NCBI GenBank assembly: GCA_965263205.1
Contig: CBDHHF010000032.1
Coordinates: 367,434 to 431,433 of the forward strand
Direction of reading: 5' to 3'
Source of the DNA: JBCCIM01 sp965263205
GTDB taxonomy: Bacteria > Bacteroidota > Rhodothermia > Rhodothermales > JAHQVL01
DNA length: 64,000 bases
The notes below the pieces were generated by a model. The model saw only the letters and a list, made by a program, of their open reading frames with translations, did not search any database and was not told where the DNA came from. Positions within the stretch are counted from its first letter, which is position 1, and each line of letters begins with the position of its first letter. The position numbers were made by a program, and so were the translations under genes. Below are positions 25,924-35,109 of the stretch, one piece after another.

Positions 25924-27852
25924 ATGGTAGGAACATCGATAGAAAATTATCGCATCGATGAAATTTTAGGCCACGGTGGCATGGGTGTGGTTTATAAAGC
26001 CATGGATACCTCTATCGATCGGATCGTGGCACTTAAAGTAATGAACCCCAGTGTTGCTGCGAATGATGAGTTCTTGTGGCGGTTCAAATCTGAAGCCAAG
26101 GTCTTGGGCAGGCTGATCCACAGCAACATTGTTAATGTTTACGCTTTCCGACACATCCCGCCCCACTTGTTCATCGTAATGGAGCATGTTGATGGCGGCA
26201 CACTCAGCAATCTCATCGACAACAGGGGCGCACTCACTCCAGAGCAGACGATCCCCATCATCACACAGTGTCTCGACGCGCTCGAAATGGCGCACAATGC
26301 TAACATCATCCACCGAGACATCAAACCTCAGAATATTCTCCTCACACAGCAGCACAAAGTTAAGATCAGCGACTTTGGCCTGGCTAAAATCCAGGAGAAC
26401 ACATCTAGCACGGTAACCCGCGTCGGCGTTACCGGAGGCACCATCTATTATATGCCCCCGGAGCAATCGGTCGCACTTAGCGACGTTGACCACCGGGGCG
26501 ATCTGTACTCCCTCGGGATGACAATGTACCAGATGCTGGCAGGCCGCATGCCCTTCGATGAAGGTAGCTCTACGCTGACCATTTTACGGGCAATCGATGA
26601 GCAGCGTATCCCGACACCCAGTTCTTTTAATCCCGGCATTCCAAAATCGCTGGCAGATATTGTCATGCGTGCTATTAAAAAGGAGAAAGAGGAGCGTTTT
26701 CAGTCGGCTGCAGAGATGCGCGAGGCGCTTCTTGCATTTAAATCGGATGGGAGCTCGGATGGGAGCATTGCAGCACCTGTGCCGGCCGGCACAAAAATCT
26801 ACGAAACACCGCTTAAAACCCAGGTATTCTCCCCAAGCCCGGGGCGAAGTCCTAAAAAATCTCCAGCGCCGAGCAAGCAACCAGATCCTGTCGTAAAAGA
26901 GCAAAAACTTCGGCCGGCACTGCTTGGCATAGGCCTTATTGCATTGGTCGCACTCGCGATTTGGGGTTTTTCCTTGCTTCAAAATGACCGCCAACCCAGT
27001 GCAAACGAAATCAGCGTGTCGGAGGATCTTCAAGAAGCTCCCTCTCTGCCCATCGAATCCATGGCAGTACAGCCCGCAGAGAGCCTCAGCACGGAAACCC
27101 GCCCAGTGAACGGTACACCCGGCGAAGAGACAACTGACCCGCCTCAATCACCAGCAGCCAACCCGGTGCCGGCCGTTACAGAAATTCAAGAATCAAACCA
27201 GCTAGCCAGCAACGCAACGCAAGCCATCCAGATTACATCGACACCAAGTGGAGCTCAGGTATTTATAGACGGTCGATCTGTGGGTACCACACCCTATACT
27301 GCCAACAACCTGAACGCAAAAAACTATCAACTCCGCATTAGCCAAGATGGCTACGAGACCTGGTCTGGGAATTTCAACCCAGCTTCGCGCTCGAGCGTTG
27401 ACGTCGGATTGGTTACCCAACCGGGCGAAGTCAAAATTGTCGTCCGTCCGTTCGGCAATATTTTAATTAATGGATCGATAGTCGCTGAAAACACGAACGC
27501 AGCTTTTACCGCGCCTCTTGTGGCTGGCACCCATACCATCCAGGCTACGCATGCTGTACTGGGCACGTGGCAAAAACAAATTAATGTTAAGCCTGGAGTA
27601 TCCGAGGAAATATTTTTTAACTTTAATGCGGAATACACCGTTACCGTGATTTCTTCGCCGTTGAATGCAGAAATCATCGTCGATGGTAAATCCACAAACC
27701 GATATACGCCCAGTCAGATCAAATTACGGCCCGGCAACCACACGATTTCTGTTCAAAAATCAGGATACACACCCACGGAAGGCCCCAAAGAAATTATTTT
27801 GGAATCAGAACCTTCATCCCCGATTTCGTTCGAGCTGCAACAGAATCAATAA
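25924..27852 (+). CDS. Hanks-type Ser/Thr protein kinase with three PEGA repeats
   Basis: 642 aa from ATG 25924; the longer frame from 25837 adds 29 residues without homology. Kinase domain about 1-275 with all key residues: GHGGMGVVY Gly-loop, Lys38 in VALKVM, HRDIKPQN with Asp132 and DFGLAK with Asp150, so it should be active. After a Pro/Ser-rich stretch one membrane helix follows (LLGIGLIALVALAIWGF), then an Ala/Pro/Glu-rich linker and three PEGA domains (IQITSTPSGAQVFIDG; GEVKIVVRPFGNILING; YTVTVISSPLNAEIIVDG). The kinase is thus cytoplasmic and the PEGA part periplasmic, probably sensing envelope or peptidoglycan state. It heads an operon with 27, 18 and 41 bp gaps to the next three genes. 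Four FHA domains encoded in the divergent operon are obvious candidate readers of its phosphorylation. Confidence 0.95.
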   Translation: MVGTSIENYRIDEILGHGGMGVVYKAMDTSIDRIVALKVMNPSVAANDEFLWRFKSEAKVLGRLIHSNIVNVYAFRHIPPHLFIVMEHVDGGTLSNLIDNRGALTPEQTIPIITQCLDALEMAHNANIIHRDIKPQNILLTQQHKVKISDFGLAKIQENTSSTVTRVGVTGGTIYYMPPEQSVALSDVDHRGDLYSLGMTMYQMLAGRMPFDEGSSTLTILRAIDEQRIPTPSSFNPGIPKSLADIVMRAIKKEKEERFQSAAEMREALLAFKSDGSSDGSIAAPVPAGTKIYETPLKTQVFSPSPGRSPKKSPAPSKQPDPVVKEQKLRPALLGIGLIALVALAIWGFSLLQNDRQPSANEISVSEDLQEAPSLPIESMAVQPAESLSTETRPVNGTPGEETTDPPQSPAANPVPAVTEIQESNQLASNATQAIQITSTPSGAQVFIDGRSVGTTPYTANNLNAKNYQLRISQDGYETWSGNFNPASRSSVDVGLVTQPGEVKIVVRPFGNILINGSIVAENTNAAFTAPLVAGTHTIQATHAVLGTWQKQINVKPGVSEEIFFNFNAEYTVTVISSPLNAEIIVDGKSTNRYTPSQIKLRPGNHTISVQKSGYTPTEGPKEIILESEPSSPISFELQQNQ

Positions 27853-27879
27853 ACCCAGATTCACCCCACTAATCGCTAC

Positions 27880-28836
27880 ATGACAAACGTAAAGACAGGC
27901 TTGCGGCTTACATTCGCCGTTTGCCTGATGCTGAGTTGCACAACTTTGCCCGTGATGGCTCAGACCTCCTGTCAGCAAGAACTCAGGCTAGCAGAAGAAG
28001 CATACACTCAAGGAAATTTTGATGAAACGATCCGACAGGCAGATGCTTGTCTGAACAAAACAGCTATCGATGCATCGGACCGGCGGCTAGCGTTTCGACT
28101 CAAAGGATTGAGCTACATTGGCAAAGGCCTCGAAGCCGACGCGAAAGAAGCTGTCAGCCGCTTAATTGCACTTGTCCCGGATTTCAAAGCCGATCCGATT
28201 CAGGATCCGCCTGCGTTTGTGGCGCTCATCGAAGAAGTTAAGCTTACCAACGCAAACGAGAGCGTAGTCGAAGCAACCAATCCTTCTCTGCAACCAGTCA
28301 CGCGCCCTGCTTCAGAAACCAAAAATCGACTGGAATCCTTTTACACAAACTGGGGCCTGGGCTTTCCTTTCGTCCAATATCCCGACGAACTCAAACAGAC
28401 AATCGAGCAGGCCGAAGAAGCCGGCTTTAGCAACGCTGCGATTATGCTCGACCTGTTGGGTTTCTATTTCCCTATTGGTGAAAAGATAATCCTGGGCACC
28501 GCATTGAATGTGTGGGGAGATCGCTACACGCTAGACGACACGTTCTTCCAGCTTACGTCATACACCATTGGTGCCAGCACCATGGTGTTCTTGCAAGACC
28601 GCATCGGCGAAGGCTTTTTTATTCGCGGAGATGTGGGAGGCGCCAGGCTCGTCCTGGACCTCTCTGATGCCGATGACATCACTTCCGACTGGGGCCTTGG
28701 CTTCAGGATCGGTGGTGGATACGGCATCCCCGTTTCCAGAGAAACTCGAATCCTGCTACACCTCAATTACAGCCGGCGGAGCTTGGACGACGATATACTC
28801 AGTAATTTCAACATCAGCCTTTCCGGCTTGTTTTAG
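27880..28836 (+). CDS. Exported protein: TPR-like N-terminal domain + outer-membrane beta-barrel
   Basis: 318 aa with a cleavable signal peptide ending at VMAQ. Residues about 30-125 form a helical domain with TPR-like pattern (AEEAYTQGNFDETIRQADACL, LKGLSYIGKGLEADAKE) and two cysteines that may form a disulfide. The same domain opens the next gene. The C-terminal about 170 residues look like a small outer-membrane barrel: alternating strands such as IGEGFFIRGDVGGARLVLDL and WGLGFRIGGGYGIPV, ending in Phe (SLSGLF), the usual signature for BAM insertion. Not recognised as a named family. It follows the kinase by 27 bp, so it may be part of the envelope-sensing operon. Confidence 0.75.
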   Translation: MTNVKTGLRLTFAVCLMLSCTTLPVMAQTSCQQELRLAEEAYTQGNFDETIRQADACLNKTAIDASDRRLAFRLKGLSYIGKGLEADAKEAVSRLIALVPDFKADPIQDPPAFVALIEEVKLTNANESVVEATNPSLQPVTRPASETKNRLESFYTNWGLGFPFVQYPDELKQTIEQAEEAGFSNAAIMLDLLGFYFPIGEKIILGTALNVWGDRYTLDDTFFQLTSYTIGASTMVFLQDRIGEGFFIRGDVGGARLVLDLSDADDITSDWGLGFRIGGGYGIPVSRETRILLHLNYSRRSLDDDILSNFNISLSGLF

Positions 28837-28854
28837 TCGACAGATTCCAAAAAA

Positions 28855-29547
28855 ATGAGACAAGTTAACGTTTACACCAAATTCCTTTCGGCTCTACTGG
28901 CCTTCTTCATCTTGCTCAGTCCTTCACAGGCAAATGCCCAGGTACAAAACTGTGATGACACGCTGGTTGAAGCGAATACCCTCTATTCAACGGGTTCTTT
29001 CGACGCGACCATTGCCCTCATCGACCAGTGCCTGGCATCGGCCGACATCACTGAATCACAACGCATGAAGGCCTACCGGCTGAAAGGCCTTAGCTTTATA
29101 GGCAAGGGACTTGAAACCGACGCCAAGGAAACAATCAAAAGCTTGCTTCAGCTTGTCCCGAGTTACGAAGCAGACCCTGTAATGGACCCGCCGAATTTCG
29201 TCAATATGATTTCACAGCTCAGGGAAGAACTAGACGAGGAACTGGCACCGCCAGCCAATGAATCGACCAACGAGGGTCCTGCATTGGAAACGGTAACCCA
29301 GCCAGCAGAAGCTCCACTGGAGGAAGTGCAGCAACCTCCTGTCCAAGAAGAGATCAACGATTCGGCGGCTGAATTAGAACAGCCAAAGCCTCAGAATGAG
29401 TCACCACAGGCAAGTAAGCGCAAAAAACGTGGGGCCGGCAAATGGATCATCGGTGGCTTAGGCGTAGCAGCTGCCGGTGGATTAGCTTTTCTTCTTCTTC
29501 AAGATAGCGGTACTGAGGCAATCGCAAGCCCGCCCGAACTCCCCTAA
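28855..29547 (+). CDS. Exported TPR-like protein with C-terminal membrane segment (paralogue of preceding gene)
   Basis: 230 aa with signal peptide ending at ANAQ. The N-terminal domain is clearly paralogous to that of the previous gene: NCDDTLVEANTLYSTGSFDA, then RLKGLSFIGKGLETDAKE and DPPNFVNMI, including the equivalent Cys pair. In place of the barrel there is a Glu/Pro/Gln-rich acidic linker, a basic cluster (SKRKKRGAGK) and one hydrophobic Gly-rich segment (WIIGGLGVAAAGGLAFLLL) close to the C-terminus. The protein could span the periplasm, with the tail segment in the inner membrane, while its paralogue sits in the outer membrane. This is inference. No known family name. Confidence 0.75.
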   Translation: MRQVNVYTKFLSALLAFFILLSPSQANAQVQNCDDTLVEANTLYSTGSFDATIALIDQCLASADITESQRMKAYRLKGLSFIGKGLETDAKETIKSLLQLVPSYEADPVMDPPNFVNMISQLREELDEELAPPANESTNEGPALETVTQPAEAPLEEVQQPPVQEEINDSAAELEQPKPQNESPQASKRKKRGAGKWIIGGLGVAAAGGLAFLLLQDSGTEAIASPPELP

Positions 29548-29588
29548 CCCCATCTCACCCTTAGCACTAATCCCAATCCCCGCACAAC

Positions 29589-31946
29589 ATGGCAAAGGTT
29601 ATCTGCAAGCTCCTGCTCAGCTGTTTTCTTCTCGTCACGCTTTCTTTGACGTCGCATGCACAACAGAAGCAAGGTGTACTGAGAGAAATTCGCACTGAGC
29701 CTATTTCATCCTCCGTCTACGCTCCGCTCCCACAATCTACGGCTAGCATTGCAACGGACACCCTGCGTAATTTTTTTAAGGGAGATACTGTTTTCCGCTG
29801 GCCGGCAGCCGCGCTTTTCCAAGATGCCACAGGCTGGATTCATGGTACAAATTCTTTTGAAGACATATCAAAAGCGACTCGCATCACGCTGCCAGATAAC
29901 GCAACTGCAGCCATGCTGGAAGAGGTGCATGTTACGTTCATTCACAAAGCCAGTACGGTGACAAGCGAATCTTATTCCATCGAAATTTATAATGTTGACA
30001 GTAACAGTGGAGGTCCGGGCACCCTCCTGGGCTCACAGGCATACAGCTATCAATTTGTTGATGCCGATGAAGACCTCGCTACACCAGCTTTTACGACCTT
30101 ACACATACTGGATACGCCAGTCCCAGTACCCAACCAATTCTTTGTCTCCGTAAACCTCGGACCGTATGACTCCAGTGGCTACTCCAATATTGACATTGCC
30201 TCTACGGATGCACTCGGCGTTGCCGTGCCGGAGGACTGGGAGCAGTTGAGTAATGGTAACTGGGTGAACATGTCTGAATCCTGGTTCAGTGCCGGCGATG
30301 ACGGGTGGCACATGTGGATAGAAGCCGTGGTTGATATACAAGCACCGGTTGGTGGGCCACCTGTGATTACACATAACGCGCCTGCTTCAGCTCCCGAGGG
30401 GCAGGCGGTCACAATCAGTGCAGAAATTCAAAGCCCAACAGGTGTTGCAACCGCTGCAATAGCGTATGTAGAAGGCGGGAACAGTATTGAACAGGCAATT
30501 TTGCAACTCATGTCGAACGTAGGGGGTAACACCTGGCAAGGCACCATTCCGGCAAGCGCAGTAAACACATCTGGCTTTAGCTATGCCATCGGCGCAGCAG
30601 ATAACTCGGGCATAAGCAGCAACACACCCGATTTCAGCGTATCCGTCAGCACAGAAGGACTTGTACGCAACCTGGGCTTCAGTGGAGCGGATGCTTCTGA
30701 CTACCGTCTCTTTTCGATCCCTATCGACTTAATCAATAAAAACGCTGATAACGTCCTGGAAGACGATTTGGGGCCCTATGACCCTGAAGTATGGCGCTTG
30801 TTTGGCCTGGGCACAAACCAGACCTATGTAGAGTTTCCTAATACAGATCAAATGCGACCGGGAGTGGGGTTTTGGCTCGCGTCTAGAGAATCGGGCTTCA
30901 TAAATACAGGTCCCGGCGTATCTACCTCCCTGGCCACGCCCCTCTTGATCCAATTAAACCCTGGATGGACCTTTATCGGGACACCCTTCAATTTCTCCTT
31001 GCCGCAGAATCAGTTAGCGCTGGTTTCGGGTGAAACCCTCGACATCCGGACCTTCAACGGATCATGGAGTACCCAAACTGGTCCCCTTGAGCCATTTGCA
31101 GGATATGCAATTGCCTCAACGGCGGCCACTCAATTGCTCATCAGCCCTTTCCCACCGACAGCAGGCAAAAATGAAGAACTCGCTTCTGAAGAGGAATACG
31201 CGTGGGCTATCCGTATAACAGCAACAGCTAATGAGGCATTGGATGCAGACAACGTGGCGGCAGTTTCAGAAAACGCGGCATACGATTGGGACACGATGGA
31301 TCGACCAGAACCGCCCGTGATCGGCAAATACATTTCTCTTTACTTCCCACACGATGAATGGGCACTGCCATTCAAACGTTTCAGCACAGATGTGCAACCA
31401 ATCCACGCACTCGTCAATAGCTGGGACTTTGAAATCAGTAGCAACGTTGAAGAATATATAAACCTCCAATTTGAAGGCATAGAAGAGATTCCTGAGGCAC
31501 TGGACATTGTCCTGCTCGACAAGTTACTAAACCGCGAGATCGACCTCAGGACTACGGCCTCATATCAAGTCAAGGCTTCAGAAGCACCCTACGACAAGCG
31601 ATTTAAACTAGTAGTAGGCTCATCTGGAGATCTTGAAGCAATTCGTTTAGAACAGCAGGAGCTACCCACTCAATTGGCTATTGAAAGTTTTCCGAATCCA
31701 TTCCAGCGGGAAAGCACAATTTTAATAAGCCTGAGGGAGCAAGCCGAATTCTCACTACACGTCTACAACAGCATTGGTCAGCGCGTAGCAGTTTTAGCCC
31801 AGGGCGAAACACGTGACGCTGGCGTTCATCCATTTTCGTGGCAAGGCGTTGACGATCATGCGCGACCACTGGCGAGCGGTCTCTATTTCTTTGTCCTCGA
31901 AACTACAGATCGCCGTATTACACAACAGACTGTACTGCTTAGGTAG
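29589..31946 (+). CDS. T9SS-secreted protein with C-terminal sorting domain
   Basis: 785 aa. Signal peptide MAKVICKLLLSCFLLVTLSLTSHAQ-type (cleaved after HAQ). The middle contains an N-terminal beta-rich domain, an Ig-like stretch (PPVITHNAPASAPEGQAVTI), and repeated beta domains of unknown type. No catalytic motif is visible. The C-terminus is a T9SS type A sorting domain: ESFPNPFQ followed by LHVYNSIGQRVAVL, the GVHPFSW strand and ASGLYFFVLET. It should be exported through the type IX system and be cell-surface-bound or released. As the last gene of the kinase operon (41 bp after the previous gene) it may be the surface partner of an envelope signalling set, though this is inferred from position alone. 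Confidence 0.85.
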   Translation: MAKVICKLLLSCFLLVTLSLTSHAQQKQGVLREIRTEPISSSVYAPLPQSTASIATDTLRNFFKGDTVFRWPAAALFQDATGWIHGTNSFEDISKATRITLPDNATAAMLEEVHVTFIHKASTVTSESYSIEIYNVDSNSGGPGTLLGSQAYSYQFVDADEDLATPAFTTLHILDTPVPVPNQFFVSVNLGPYDSSGYSNIDIASTDALGVAVPEDWEQLSNGNWVNMSESWFSAGDDGWHMWIEAVVDIQAPVGGPPVITHNAPASAPEGQAVTISAEIQSPTGVATAAIAYVEGGNSIEQAILQLMSNVGGNTWQGTIPASAVNTSGFSYAIGAADNSGISSNTPDFSVSVSTEGLVRNLGFSGADASDYRLFSIPIDLINKNADNVLEDDLGPYDPEVWRLFGLGTNQTYVEFPNTDQMRPGVGFWLASRESGFINTGPGVSTSLATPLLIQLNPGWTFIGTPFNFSLPQNQLALVSGETLDIRTFNGSWSTQTGPLEPFAGYAIASTAATQLLISPFPPTAGKNEELASEEEYAWAIRITATANEALDADNVAAVSENAAYDWDTMDRPEPPVIGKYISLYFPHDEWALPFKRFSTDVQPIHALVNSWDFEISSNVEEYINLQFEGIEEIPEALDIVLLDKLLNREIDLRTTASYQVKASEAPYDKRFKLVVGSSGDLEAIRLEQQELPTQLAIESFPNPFQRESTILISLREQAEFSLHVYNSIGQRVAVLAQGETRDAGVHPFSWQGVDDHARPLASGLYFFVLETTDRRITQQTVLLR

Positions 31947-32008
31947 AAGATTCTATTGGTGAATGTCGTAAATTGGAGGATCGATATTCATTCCAGAATA
32001 GAAACCAC

Positions 32009-33199
32009 ATGCTTGCCTGTCAGAAAGAATTATTCTCGCTCCCGAACGATGTGCACTACTTGAATTGTGCATACATGTCGCCCCTCACAAAAGCAGTCGA
32101 GGCAGCAGGTGTAGCAGGTATTCAGGGCAAGCGCGTTCCGACAACGATCAAGCCAGCTCATTTCTTTGACACCGCGCGCGAGACAAAAGCTATATTTGCA
32201 GACCTCGTTAATGCACCGCCTGCGTCTATTTCGATCGTTGGATCGGCATCATATGGCATTGCAACCGTAGCCAAAAACATCCCCTTGTCGCCTCACCAAA
32301 CGATTGTCATTGCCGGCGAACAATTTCCCAGCAACGTGTATGCATGGATGCGCCGGGCAGAAGAAACGGGTGCAAAAATCAAAACCGTTGAGCCGCCAGC
32401 CGATTCTGAGAACCGCGGCGCCCGTTGGAATGAAGCCATTTTGGAAGCCATCACCCCCGAAACGGCCGTTGTAGCCATGGCCCATGTCCACTGGGCTGAT
32501 GGTACACTGTTCGATCTTGTTGCAATCGGAGCCCGCGCCCGAGAGGTGGGCGCGGCATTTATTATCGATGGCACACAATCCGTAGGCGCCTTGCCTTTTG
32601 ACGTGGCAGAAATTCAGCCAGATGCGTTGATTTGTGCCGGCTACAAATGGCTCCTTGGTCCATATAGCATCGGACTCGCTTATTTTGGGCCGCGCTTCAT
32701 GGATGGCGTACCGCTCGAAGAGAACTGGATAAACCGGGAAAACAGCGAGAATTTTGGCGGGCTCGTCTCGTACACCCCGAACTATCAGCCGGGTGCAACA
32801 CGATACGATGTAGGCGAAAAGAGCAACTTCATCCTCCTCCCCATGCTCCATCAGGCCCTGTTACATCTGCAAGAATGGGGTATCCCATCTATACAAACGT
32901 ATTGTGCAGATCTGACTAAATCGTTCTGTGAGGAAATCAAAACCCTGGGCTTTGCAGTAGAATCGCCCCGCTGGAGAGCACACCACCTTTTTGGTATCCG
33001 TGTTCGAGAAGATCTTTCGATGGAACGACTGATGAGCGCGATAAATAGAGCGAACATTAGTGTTTCTACGCGTGGAACGGCCATTCGAATATCTCCGAAT
33101 GTGTACAATGATGCCGAAGATGTTAACGCGCTTCTCCAGGTACTCAAACAGGAAGCCGGACATGAAGCAGGACAGCACGCCTCGGCAAGCATGCCGTAG
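32009..33199 (+). CDS. PLP-dependent class V aminotransferase (cysteine desulfurase-like)
   Basis: 396 aa from ATG 32009; a TTG at 31973 gives 12 more residues, and a GGAGG at 31975-31979 sits between the two, so the start is uncertain. Class V fold type I pattern: YLNCAYMSPLT at the N-terminus, GSASYGIATVA (cofactor phosphate loop), IDGTQSVGALPFDV with the Asp that contacts the pyridine nitrogen, and the PLP lysine in ALICAGYKWLLGPY. There is no catalytic-loop Cys pattern that would prove NifS/SufS activity, so desulfurase function is not claimed; kynureninase-like or isopenicillin-epimerase-like enzymes share this layout. A second class V gene lies at 42992-44182. No operon partner is evident. 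Confidence 0.88.
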   Translation: MLACQKELFSLPNDVHYLNCAYMSPLTKAVEAAGVAGIQGKRVPTTIKPAHFFDTARETKAIFADLVNAPPASISIVGSASYGIATVAKNIPLSPHQTIVIAGEQFPSNVYAWMRRAEETGAKIKTVEPPADSENRGARWNEAILEAITPETAVVAMAHVHWADGTLFDLVAIGARAREVGAAFIIDGTQSVGALPFDVAEIQPDALICAGYKWLLGPYSIGLAYFGPRFMDGVPLEENWINRENSENFGGLVSYTPNYQPGATRYDVGEKSNFILLPMLHQALLHLQEWGIPSIQTYCADLTKSFCEEIKTLGFAVESPRWRAHHLFGIRVREDLSMERLMSAINRANISVSTRGTAIRISPNVYNDAEDVNALLQVLKQEAGHEAGQHASASMP

Positions 33200-33280
33200 C
33201 CAGCAAGGAGTTCGGGCATATGATTTGAAATAATTAACAATCATATGACGAACCATCCATTTTTTGCTCGCCAATACGTA

Positions 33281-33934
33281 ATGAGACATTTATTTCATAA
33301 AGTATCGTTTATCGCGCTGTTCATCACTGTATGTTTTGCTGGACAGCAGCCCCTCATGGCACAAAGCGAGGACGAGCTCATCGGCCGGCTGCGCGCCAAA
33401 TACGACCAGGTTGCGTTGCTAAAGGCAGATTTCACGCAAACCATCACATCTCCTTTTGGCGATGTGCTTCCTGAGAACAGCGGTTCTCTTGTACTCGAAG
33501 GTGATCGGTATCGGGTTGAAACCGACATACAGACCTTTGTTACTGACGGAGAAACCACCTGGATATATGATGCTACCGAGCGGCAAGTTTTAATCAACGA
33601 TTTTGTTGACGACGAAACCACCTTCTCGATAAGTAGCTTCCTGGATAATTTTCACACGGACTACGAGGTATTGAGCGCGAGCCTGAATTACCTCAATGGC
33701 ACCAGGCATCATGAATTGCAACTGCGCGCCGGCTCTGATGAAACGTTTTTCAAAGAAGTCACCCTCTGGATGCGCGACAAAGATCATGTCATCACCCGCT
33801 TGCGCGTGCTTGACTTGAACGATGCAATTTTGGAATTCAACCTCGATGACATCGAAATCAATCCAGCCATAGAAGGCAATCCGTTTAATTTTGTACCCCC
33901 TGCAGATGCAGAAGTCATTGACCTGCGATTCTGA
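33281..33934 (+). CDS. lolA: LolA-like outer-membrane lipoprotein carrier
   Basis: 217 aa from ATG 33281 (a start at 33245 would add 12 residues ahead of the signal). The signal peptide runs to LMAQ. The mature protein follows the LolA pattern: an amphipathic helix with LRAKYDQVALLKADFTQ, then strands GSLVLEGDRYRVETD and FVTDGETTWIYDATERQVLIND, with later strands ending in PPADAEVIDLRF. LolA carries lipoproteins across the periplasm from LolCDE to the outer membrane. The length and the conserved Trp-Ile-Tyr strand fit. Single gene, preceded by about 80 bp of intergenic sequence. Confidence 0.88.
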   Translation: MRHLFHKVSFIALFITVCFAGQQPLMAQSEDELIGRLRAKYDQVALLKADFTQTITSPFGDVLPENSGSLVLEGDRYRVETDIQTFVTDGETTWIYDATERQVLINDFVDDETTFSISSFLDNFHTDYEVLSASLNYLNGTRHHELQLRAGSDETFFKEVTLWMRDKDHVITRLRVLDLNDAILEFNLDDIEINPAIEGNPFNFVPPADAEVIDLRF

Positions 33935-34044
33935 GATTACATCAGAACGCACGATTTTACTTATAGACTTTTGGGTCGGGCTTTTTTGTCAGACTGCCTC
34001 TGCTGGTCCGTACAATGGCGTTTGCTTTGTAAACTGATGAATAC

Positions 34045-35109
34045 GTGACGGGCCAGATCAAGAAGATAGCAGCTTATGCAATTAGTTTTGCGCTAGGGTT
34101 TTCCCTGCTTTATCTGGCGTTGCGCGATATAGAGTTAGACGCACTCAAAGACACAATTGCGAGCGCAAATTTCATCTGGGTCTTACCCATTGTTGCAGCT
34201 ATTCTTATCAGCCACGCATTGCGGGCCTGGCGGTGGCAAATCTTATTAGAGGCACTCCCTGATCGACAACACAGGCGAGAACTTACCAGCATTCCGTTCC
34301 GATCAACGTTCCTTGCCCTGCTCATTGGCTATTTTGCCAACTTGCTTATTCCACGGATTGGTGAATTTGTACGCTCCGCGAGTTTATCACGCGAACAGGG
34401 CATTCGTTTTAGCGGCATATTCGGCACCGTGGTCGTCGAACGGATTGCCGACATGGTTGTCCTCCTGCTTGGCATTCTGAGCCTGAGCGTGCTTTTCTAT
34501 GAACAGTTTGAATTTATCCAGGAAAGCCTTTTTGATAGGGTTACCACGCTGGCCGGTCAAATCCCTGTAGCATGGACAGCACTCGGTATTACAGGTGCAG
34601 GTGCGCTTGGGTACGTCGCTTTCCGCACGCTCAAAAGTGGACAGTCCGAACGGCTACAGCAATTTCGACGACGACTTGTTTCGATGCTAAATTCTTTCCG
34701 AGACGGGTTGATGACCATGTTAAAAGCGCCCAAGCGTGGTGCACTCGTTGTAAGCACAATTTTGATGTGGTTCTCGTATGTTGCCATGGCCTACCTGACA
34801 TTTATCATGCTGGGTATGCACACTGACTTCGACCTTGGATGGGGAGCGGCCTGGTCCATTATGATTTTTGGCGCCATAGGCTTTGCCGTTCCTGCTCCCG
34901 GTGGGACAGGGTCTTTTCACTATATTACCAAAATTACGCTTATCAACCTGTATTTGGTTGATGAAACTATCGCCGTGGCTTATGGCATTCTGTCACATGG
35001 CTTGCACGCGATCGTCTATACCGTTGCCGGCTTATTTGCGCTGTACATTCAAGGCACAAGCCTAAAGAAGCTCCGCGACGCCAATATGGACAAAGATATA
35101 ACACCATGA
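34045..35109 (+). CDS. Lysylphosphatidylglycerol synthase-type (UPF0104) membrane protein
   Basis: 354 aa from GTG 34045. Polytopic membrane protein with about 8 helices and the hallmarks of the UPF0104/LPG-synthase transmembrane family: HALRAWRWQILLEALP after helix 2, GYFANLLIPRIGEFVRS, a glycine-rich PAPGGTGSFHYITK loop, and a C-terminal GILSHGLHAIVYTVAGLFAL helix. The cytoplasmic aminoacyl-transferase domain of MprF is absent, so it is the flippase-like half only; such proteins in this phylum are of unknown lipid substrate. The stop overlaps the start of the following M1-like gene by 4 bp (ATGA), indicating a two-gene operon. Confidence 0.88.
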   Translation: MTGQIKKIAAYAISFALGFSLLYLALRDIELDALKDTIASANFIWVLPIVAAILISHALRAWRWQILLEALPDRQHRRELTSIPFRSTFLALLIGYFANLLIPRIGEFVRSASLSREQGIRFSGIFGTVVVERIADMVVLLLGILSLSVLFYEQFEFIQESLFDRVTTLAGQIPVAWTALGITGAGALGYVAFRTLKSGQSERLQQFRRRLVSMLNSFRDGLMTMLKAPKRGALVVSTILMWFSYVAMAYLTFIMLGMHTDFDLGWGAAWSIMIFGAIGFAVPAPGGTGSFHYITKITLINLYLVDETIAVAYGILSHGLHAIVYTVAGLFALYIQGTSLKKLRDANMDKDITP

